A stretch of 60,000 nucleotides of DNA from assembly GCF_964204645.1 (NCBI RefSeq), contig NC_134032.1, forward strand, positions 7,561,175 to 7,621,174, written 5' to 3'. Both the position numbers and the translations under genes were made by a program. Below, in pieces: positions 53,048 to 60,000 of the stretch (position 1 is its first letter; each line of letters starts with the position of its first letter). Source of the DNA: Tubulanus polymorphus. Lineage: Eukaryota > Nemertea > Palaeonemertea > Tubulaniformes > Tubulanidae. Under the pieces are notes generated by a model that was not told the origin of the DNA, did no database searches, and worked only from the letters and a program-made list of their open reading frames with translations.

Positions 53048-56000
53048 ATGTGAGTTTTACAAGAGGCCTTTCCGCATGGTTTCGACCAACATATGAAAAT
53101 TGAGTCTATTTCGACAAAATCATCAATATTTTCGATTACTTAAAGGTTTCTCCATTTTTAGTACATGAAAACAAAGTGATTTTTGGGGTATAATTTCATT
53201 GCTAGTTCTCTTATTTTACAGGGATGTCTCAACACTACTCTACCAGTTCCTATACATTTCTTTGATATGCGCATCATGGAAATTCGGTAAGGCACAATTT
53301 ATCAAATATTTTGTTTGTTCATCTTGCTTGACATCGTTCGATTCTCGGTTTCCCAAGACGTTGACCCTATTGGATTAATCATTTAAACTTACGACGTGAC
53401 CGCGGTCTTTGAAGCGTAGTTTGCAGAGCAGCCGGCATGACTCGAACTCACTTGCCACTCAAGCAGTGACATGATTTTCTATTCAAACTTATATGTAGCT
53501 ATTAACCTTGTGTCTGTACATAGCCCTCAGACGTTCGACAAACATTCACCCTTTTCCCAAATCATGCTCACCCAGGCGTTGTCGTCCCAATAGCAGTTAC
53601 CATGACAATTTTCTTTTTAAATGAAATTGGGTTTCGTGTCGGAACCATGAACAATGAATGTCCGAACATTCACAATTTGGGAAAATGGGTTGGGTCCAGA
53701 TATTGCCATCTTCAAAAGATGATTGGCTGAGGGGTTGGTACTAACAGGCATCAGATTGACAGTTGAATAATGTTTTAAGAGATGATATACGAACGGGACT
53801 CTTAACTCTCATTGCAGATTCCGTTGTCAGCGTTGAGGAAAGAAGTTTGGACCAGTTTGGCCATATGATGAAAGAATTGACGAAACGTCCGGTTGCAGAT
53901 TTTAACAGATATGGCAACTATTGTGGAAAGGGGGGCAGTGGTCGTGTCCTTGATCAGATTGACAGGTATTCAGCACCCAACAATTACGATTACATCACAT
54001 TTTGTATGATCCTGCGATGGACAGGTCTACGCTTATTTTCTCAGTTTTTTAAGCCATTGAATTGCTACAAAAATCTACTTCATGCCAATAGACAGAATCT
54101 TCGGCGTTTCGCAGGAATTTACTTTTTTGAGCGGGACGTTCTTTATCTAACACGAACTCAATTTTCGTTGTTAATTAGATTGTTTATAGAACCAAAATGT
54201 AGTTTGACTGGTCATAAGTTGTTAGATTGGTTAAAGGACCAAACCCTCAGTGTAAACAAAATATGTCTTCATGTGGAATTGTTTTATTATCTGATGTTGT
54301 AATGGGTCCAAAAATCAAATTTTTGCAACAAATGAGGTTCGGTTATAACTTTGACACGAAGTCATGCAATCTACTATGTTTATGTGCAAAATGTAGCTTC
54401 ATCATGTGGCTAAAATCTGTTGAAAATGGAATTTGAATATCGCGTTCATTTAAGAGAAATCGACGAATTTGTTGCGATTTTTAAAGAAACTTCAAGGAGC
54501 ATTTTGTTTCATAAAACGGCTAGAAGGCCGATGTACAACGTTACATTGAAGTAAAATTACTGCTCCCTGCAGATGGCCGAGCTCCCGCTGTCAATCAATG
54601 TAAAAGGGCATATTCAATTGACGCAGACAAACCGGTCTACTCATCTATTAATCTGCTCGGTTCTAGTTTCTCGTTTCCCACTTATGGGAGAGTGTCTTAT
54701 ATGTTTATTTTTAATTTGATATCCGTAGTATCGATTCCGTCCCCCCATATCTATTTCATTATGCAAATAACCGAAGATTCACTCGATAGGCTACTTCACG
54801 GAAGATTATACGCGCACAATCGAATAGGCCCAAACCTCGTGTATATCGGTAACTAAAAACTTGAAGCGAGAGTTTCTTTATTGCAAATGAACTAGAACAT
54901 GGCGGATTTAGGTTCCAATTTCCGGTTCTGACTAGCGCCATCAAACGAGTAATTCAAGAACATGAATTTGTCGATATCCCGTATTGCCGCGATGATTGCT
55001 GATTAGATTTCGATGATAGAAATATAACCACACTCAAACGTGGTGAACGGATAATAAGATAAAATCCCACTATTTACAGATTAAAAGAATTTAAAAACCA
55101 GAATTTAACCAGAACTCACCTGACGATGATCTCTAGGGTGAGATCGAAACGTCGTGTCTTTTATATTTTTGATTGAATAAATAAATTCTGGTTTTTAAAC
55201 TTTTTAAATCTGTAAATAGTGGGATTTTATCTTAGATTTCGATGATGTTGTTCACCGAAATCAGTACATTTTACACATCCATGAAGTGTTCAAGGAAAAC
55301 CTTAAAGATGCATCAATCAGATGGCACCTATACATTACAAAGATAACATTCTGCGCCCGAGATATTAAGATCCGTGGATCTCTTGTTCAATATGTATATT
55401 TCATTTTATTCACTAGTTGGTTTCCTAAATAAGAAGTCCCTTGCTAAAAATTTTCAATATATTTTTCTTAAGGTGCTGTAAAGTGCACGATGATTGTTAT
55501 GGTCGTATTGGCAAGAACGAATGTAAAAGCAAGAGTTTTTTCGATTTTCTGTCTACTTCGGTTTATGTGAATAAATACGCGTGGAAAATGCAGAATGGTG
55601 CCATCGTGTGCGGTACGTATCCAACGAGAAATATGCTTTATCCTGATAAAACATCATATTAACCCTTACGTTGCGTTTTGCGTTTTGAAAATTAGTTTCC
55701 TTAAATTCAATACAAAATGTGTGCCTCCGTTTTGAGGGTACAATGAAGCAAACCATTGATGAAACATTTTTGAGTCATTGTTGTAAAAATACATTTAATA
55801 TAAAATCCCACAATTCGAATAAGAGAGTCCTGAATGTTATCATTTAGTTTTGTTTTATTTGGGCTTTTATAATATAAATCTTTGCACTTGAGAATTAAAA
55901 GAGTCTGAACTATTTCCTTGAGGTAGTTTATTCCACATTTCGACTAGATCGTAATAATCATCGTAATTATAGCCACATCCAACTGCATACGCTGCAAAAG

Positions 56001-56197
56001 GGTTAAACTAATCAATAATAGCCATATCTATCGTATTCTCTTTACATCTATTAGAATCAAGTAATTCGAAATGTGATATGGTGTTGTGTGAATGCGACAA
56101 GGCTGCTGCCGAGTGCTTCAAGAAAAATTTGCGTTTTTACAACCCGGCCAGGAAAGCGACGAGTTTGTTGGATCCATTCATCCACGCATACTACTAA
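53048..56197 (+). CDS. Secreted phospholipase A2, five exons
   Basis: Hydrolyses the sn-2 ester of phospholipids and is secreted. Predicted coding exons are 53048-53049 (AT of the ATG), 53222-53286, 53818-53965, 55473-55612 and 56055-56197. All introns begin GT and end AG with matching phases, giving 165 codons. Exon 2 encodes a hydrophobic signal peptide (LLYQFLYISLICASW). Exon 3 carries the calcium loop YGNYCGKGG; exon 4 has the catalytic CCKVHDDCYG; exon 5 has the second catalytic Asp, CECDKAAAECF, and ends ..DPFIHAYY. A poly(A) signal AATAAA lies at 56225. Length and cysteine pattern fit group I/II-like secreted enzymes. All catalytic residues are present, so the gene looks functional. 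Whether it is digestive, immune or otherwise cannot be told. Confidence 0.87.
53818..53965 (+). CDS. Phospholipase A2 exon 3 (calcium-binding loop)
   Basis: Acceptor ..CTCATTGCAG and donor GACAG/GTATTC. It encodes SVEERSLDQFGHMMKELT.., then YGNYCGKGGSGRVLDQIDR. The backbone carbonyls of the YGNYCGKGG loop bind Ca2+ in this family. It ends in phase 2. Confidence 0.88.
55018..55231. mobile_element. Short retroelement-like insertion with hammerhead-like core
   Basis: Bounded by an exact 15-bp direct repeat, TTAGATTTCGATGAT (55003-55017 and 55232-55246), a target-site duplication. Inside, TAAGATAAAATCCCACTATT (55055) and its inverted copy (ending 55234) flank a centre with CTGACGA, a GATCTC/GAGATC stem and GAAAC (55120-55153). 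This is the order of conserved hammerhead ribozyme elements, as reported in Penelope-like retroelements. No protein is encoded. It lies in the intron between phospholipase exons 3 and 4. Confidence 0.6.
55473..55612 (+). CDS. Phospholipase A2 exon 4 (catalytic His-Asp)
   Basis: Acceptor TTTTTCTTAAG and donor TGCG/GTACGT. It encodes CCKVHDDCYGRI with the catalytic His, then YAWKMQNGAIVC. It is in phase with exons 3 and 5. Confidence 0.9.
56055..56197 (+). CDS. Phospholipase A2 exon 5 (terminal)
   Basis: Acceptor CTTTACATCTATTAG. It encodes ..KCDMVLCECDKAAAECFKK, the second conserved Asp helix with its cysteines, and stops at TAA 56195-56197. Confidence 0.87.
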
Positions 56198-56224
56198 AAC
56201 AACGTAATAGATGTGACCCGCCGC

Positions 56225-56230
56225 AATAAA
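56225..56230 (+). terminator. Poly(A) signal of the phospholipase gene
   Basis: AATAAA, 28 bases after the stop codon. Confidence 0.55.
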
Positions 56231-56299
56231 TACACGTTGAGTCTTCGTCACTGAGTTGATCATTATATATTTTGAAAAAATGTTTCGGGACCTGTAGTT

Positions 56300-59200
56300 C
56301 TTCACTCTCACTCTTCATGGTGACTTAAACTCTGGTCTAGGGTTAGGGTTAGGGGTAACCAACTTGAGCTTTAGATTGGTCCTTTTGTTAGATTGGTTTT
56401 TGAATTTAGATGAGTTAGATTCGTTATCGAATCAGAGCGAGCTGGTCTTAAGCTGTTCTATTAGCTTTTAGGCCCTGCAAAGTTGATACCTTATTGTTTC
56501 TCATCAAATCGCGAGCAGCGTCACCTCCGAAAGCCATGATAAAAAGAAAAAAAGAATGTCCGAAACCCGCATCAGATTGTTTATGGTCGGTTCTTTCTTT
56601 TTAAAATAAAAACACCTGACGCCCGCGCGATGATGCGTTGTGCAGTTTTCGTTTTGATGCAGTTCGCTTTTATCGATAGTTAGTATTGTATATCAGTAAT
56701 GAACCAGTCAATCAAGAGAAAAATCGGCTCAGTGTTATTTAGTCTATTCAGAGTTTAGATAAGAATGACATTCCCAGCCATTCAGAAAATGATTGGGCAT
56801 GTGACCCTGGAGATAAATTGCCATTGTGGACTGCATTTGAAATTTTGTAGTTTCGATGTTTTAGATAAGAAAATGAGCAAATGAACGCGTGTCTTGGTTC
56901 TGCCCACTTGACCTTCTATGGATCGGGATTCTCGTATAAATGTATTGCACAGTCAATAATTTTTCGGATTTAAAAAGAAAAAACCTCCCGCCCTCGTCTC
57001 CTTGGAAAATACGAGTTTATTTCCACTTTTTTTCTGAACAGCTCGTAACTAAAAAATCCGCCCGCCCTCGCCTTGTCTAGAAAAGAGGTTTTAAGGTATC
57101 AACTTTGAAGGGCCTTAAACCAGAAAGAGCTTTGAATGATCGCAAGTTGTTAGATTGATAATACGTACATTGTAGAACCAATATGAGCGAAGACTGCTCT
57201 AAAGTTGTTGAATTGAACCGAAACCGAAATGAGCTTAGAATGGTTTTAAGAAAATAACAAGAGGCACATGGGTGCTGTTGGGTCTAGAAGATTTGTTGTG
57301 TCCTCTGACTTTCCTCTATTGCTGTTCTTACTAATGCTGCACCACTGGGTCTTCCTTTTTTCTCATGAAGATATACAGTGCACTAAAGTATTTCACACTG
57401 ATCACACTGTTTCTTTTATTCTTCTTCCTACTCTTACATTACTTTCTGTTTTCTCTTCCTCCCCCTCTACCTCAAGAACCTTAGACTTATATACTTATAT
57501 GTACATTTTTCACATTCCCAAATCATGACCTCACCCCAAACCATGACCTCACCCGCTTCTAACCTTACCCTATTTGGTATGTTCAATCCCTGCTACTTCC
57601 GTTCTACTGCCTCCTAAACTACGCTCACCATACCTTGTTAGTCCTTTTATTTTATCAAATATAGCATCTAAATGCACTTCCGTCTTTCTCACAAACTCCC
57701 ACCTTGTAATCCTTCAGTGTGAGCATCAGCACACATCTAATGTGCGCTATATGCACATACACTATCTACTCATATACAATATTGAATTGAATTGAAATAT
57801 ATCTCTATAACTATTAGCCCTACGTACAGAAGCATTGGTAGATTATATACTGTGGTAAAGCATAAATGGTTAATGTTTTACATTTGCCGGAACATGTTCA
57901 ATTACGACGATGTTGTTTTGTAGGACCGCAGACTTAAGGTCAATTTGTCGAAAATGAATTTCATTTTTTTGCCGAACGATTGAGCCTACGCTAATTGTAT
58001 AGTTAAAACCCCCATTTGGGCGATTCTGTTAACAGACGAAACTTGTTTACTCCGAAGTTTTCCTGCGTGTCCCAACTGAGATATATATATCAATCAAGAT
58101 AAGAAAATACGAAAACCCATTCAATACAACAATATCGGCAATGCATACAAGATTCGTATGAACGACGTACAACTGCAAGGGTAATCTCGACGACTGTTTT
58201 TCTTGCAGGAATTCATACTATTAGGCCACAATTGCCGATTAATGAAAACAAAAATAGAACGATTTTTCTGAATGCAAAATCCTTAGTGATGCACAATAGG
58301 TGTACGTAGATCATCCGACCATAAACAAACGTACGCATCAAAACGTCGCACAAAGAGCATGCCGGCGTATAGTAATGTCGAGGCAGGCTGGTGAATAATT
58401 CAATTCAAAAATATTACTGCGGCGGCAAATAACCATCGCGATATTGCACATAGGGCCAAATCTACGATAAATAACGTATGGATAAGATCTTTGTAGTGTT
58501 CGTAAGTGTTCGTTTTTTCCCAACGCGATATTTACGAAGCAAATCTATCTGCCGAGTGCGTAGGGGCCACCGCCTCGCGCGTTTGCAGGAGGCTGGCTGG
58601 GAATTTCAATGAAAACTTATCTTAGAATATAGCCGAACCCATGACATTCTGCGAACCAAACAATCCTGGCTTTCAGCGGATATACTGCCGATAGCGTGAT
58701 GAGAAAAATGGATAACAATAAACAAGAAAAAAAACAGCGCCTGAGAGCGATGGATACTAATCACGAGTCTGTTTAAGCAGTTCTTAACACGGATTTTCGT
58801 CCTTACAATAAACTGTCAGTCCGCTGATTGATGATACAACATGGCGCACTTAACAACGATATTTTCCTCTGATAAACAACTCCGGTTAAATTGAATAACA
58901 TTATCTATCTTTATTGGTGATATGATAATTTTTTTGCGCAGGAATGTGCCCTTTTCTGGCAAATATAATACCTGTCCTGTGAAAATCCTGGCTACGGGGC
59001 GTTGAAAGTCACAGAAAAATTGGACCCAAGATCCGCGACAATGCGGACATATCACTACGCGAGTGCTTAATCCCCACTCATCCATCACATAACTAACGAG
59101 CAAAATGCGATAGAATAACTTTTTGGACCATTGAATATTTAAAAAAAATCTGACGATGCTATGTTGTGGGAATAATCGAAACATTATGTTTGAGTCATTT

Positions 59201-59660
59201 TCTGCTATATCTACTTGAGATGATTTTATACCTTGGGTTTGGCCTTTAGAGAAACAACAATGTCAACAGACTGATAGGTACCATAATCAACCATATTCGA
59301 TCGCAAAAATCGGATGCATTTAAAACGCCACTGTTATGAAATGTTCCATGGTTCGGATACATCTCGGTCATACAATTCGACCAATGTTTACTTGAAGTAA
59401 CGCAACCAATCAAAATGAAATAGTAATCGAAAACAGGCTAGCAATATTGTCACGCCATCCTATCTTAATCATTGTATTAATATTTGTAGAGAAAAAAACA
59501 ATTCAAATTGAGTAATTAGTTGTACTTAATCAGATAATTGTGATTGGCCATTGGCACGCCATACAAATTTTGATGCAAAATCTGTAATCGCAGTCATTGG
59601 GCAAATAAATTTGATCAGTGTGAACCCTGTTTAACCTGCAAGATGATCGACAATGGCAAG
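56300..59660. other. Host sequence without recognised gene
   Basis: I find no exon I can support here. There is a short TAGGGTTAGGGTTAGGGG stretch near 56337, pyrimidine-rich sequence near 57300-57500, and many short open frames without family features. Intron sequence of the minus-strand gene at the right edge may occupy its end. Confidence 0.4.
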
Positions 59661-59675
59661 CTCTGGAAATCTTAC

Positions 59676-59781
59676 TTTATCACTTGTTTCGATGGCTTCT
59701 TGCAAATTTCTCCATCAGTAGTACTCAGGTCAGAACTCTCCAGTGCTCGTTGCAGCTTTTTGCTAGCTTCTTGATAATTTT
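59676..59781 (-). CDS. Internal exon of a DUF4806-like gene
   Basis: Minus-strand exon with acceptor ..TTATATTTACAG and donor AAA/GTAAGA. It encodes NYQEASKKLQRALESSDLST then TDGEICKKPSKQ. The pattern NY..A..KL..A...SDL.T is one I recall from the region following a WPP..-type N-terminal domain in DUF4806-type animal proteins, so the assignment is from memory. It is in phase 1 with the exon at 59851. Function of the family is not established. Confidence 0.5.
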
Positions 59782-59850
59782 CTGTAAATATAAGTACAGC
59801 ATATAATTTCAAAGTCGTATATAAAGTTGACTATAAAATTAAGTGCTTAC

Positions 59851-60000
59851 CACATCTACGTAGCAAGCGGTATGGAAACACATCTACCCAACTTTCTTCG
59901 GGAACAATTGGTTGCCTCACAGCGTCGTTGAATTTCTTGAAGCCAGTTTATATGGAGGCCAGTGGCAAAGACTTCTTCCCGACTCTTCGAAACGCCAGCA
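59851..60000 (-). CDS. Upstream exon of the same gene, running off the window, possibly frameshifted
   Basis: Ends at donor TGTG/GTAAGC. The open frame encodes FNDAVRQPIVPEESWVDVFP then YRLLRRC and joins the next exon in phase 1. The expected preceding CHWPPYK motif is present at about 59945-59966 but in another frame, and the working frame has a stop at 59948-59950. Either a one-base indel sits between 59925 and 59950, or the exon begins at the AG near 59935. The gene may be a pseudogene. Confidence 0.4.

Noticed and set aside
56333-56362. Telomeric repeat
   Set aside because: Only two to three TTAGGG-like units are present in unique sequence; too short to mean more than chance or an old interstitial trace.
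58816-59184. 122-codon minus-strand frame as an exon of the right-edge gene
   Set aside because: No conserved pattern and no clear splice sites in phase with the supported exons.

Overview
The window is animal genomic DNA. It has GT-AG introns, non-LTR retrotransposon and mariner debris, MITE-like repeats and minisatellites, and a secreted phospholipase A2 gene. The repeat types suggest a marine invertebrate, but the sequence does not fix the phylum. Two large AT-rich Polinton/Maverick elements (integrated virus-like DNA elements) lie in this background and are related to each other. Copy P1 runs from the window's left edge to about 17018. Its first roughly 17 bases lie outside the window, because the right terminus ends in ATTACT while position 1 already matches an inner part of that terminal repeat. 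Copy P2 spans about 25662 to 43361.

P1 order: protein-primed family B DNA polymerase (+, 70-5060), VLTF3-like late transcription factor candidate (-), penton candidate, five small or medium conserved proteins, major capsid protein split by a mariner, chromodomain integrase, packaging ATPase, a membrane protein, a host-like insertion, and a small gene (-) reading in from the right terminus. P2 carries the same set with the polymerase at its right end on the minus strand. The capsid block runs on the minus strand, and the integrase-ATPase block on the plus strand. P2 also has an HNH endonuclease, an extra zinc-finger gene and two-arm palindromic ends. Both copies are decayed by point nonsense mutations, frameshifts and small deletions. 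Because these differ between copies, the two can be compared gene by gene.

Three things stand out. First, the P1 polymerase carries an intein with two LAGLIDADG motifs at its catalytic YFD/TDS motif, and the P2 polymerase has an empty site there. Second, nearly every gene in both elements starts at a TAAATG, usually with a T-run 5-10 bases upstream. This looks like the poxvirus late promoter, and P1 also encodes a protein resembling the poxvirus late factor VLTF3. Third, the P2 terminus is a 395-bp imperfect palindrome folded around a 16-bp stem with a 24-base loop.

The host part (17019-25661 and 43362-49930) is a patchwork of one composite repeat family. It comprises a leader, a reverse-transcriptase fragment, a GTTCGAACG-rich tract, GTCGC-rich MITEs and four arrays of a 31-bp minisatellite. 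From 49930 to 53000 I recognise no gene. From 53048 to 56197 I can assemble a complete five-exon secreted phospholipase A2 gene. At 55018-55231, inside its last intron but one, sits a short element with 15-bp direct repeats and a hammerhead-ribozyme-like core. The last 330 bases hold two minus-strand exons of a gene resembling DUF4806-type proteins.
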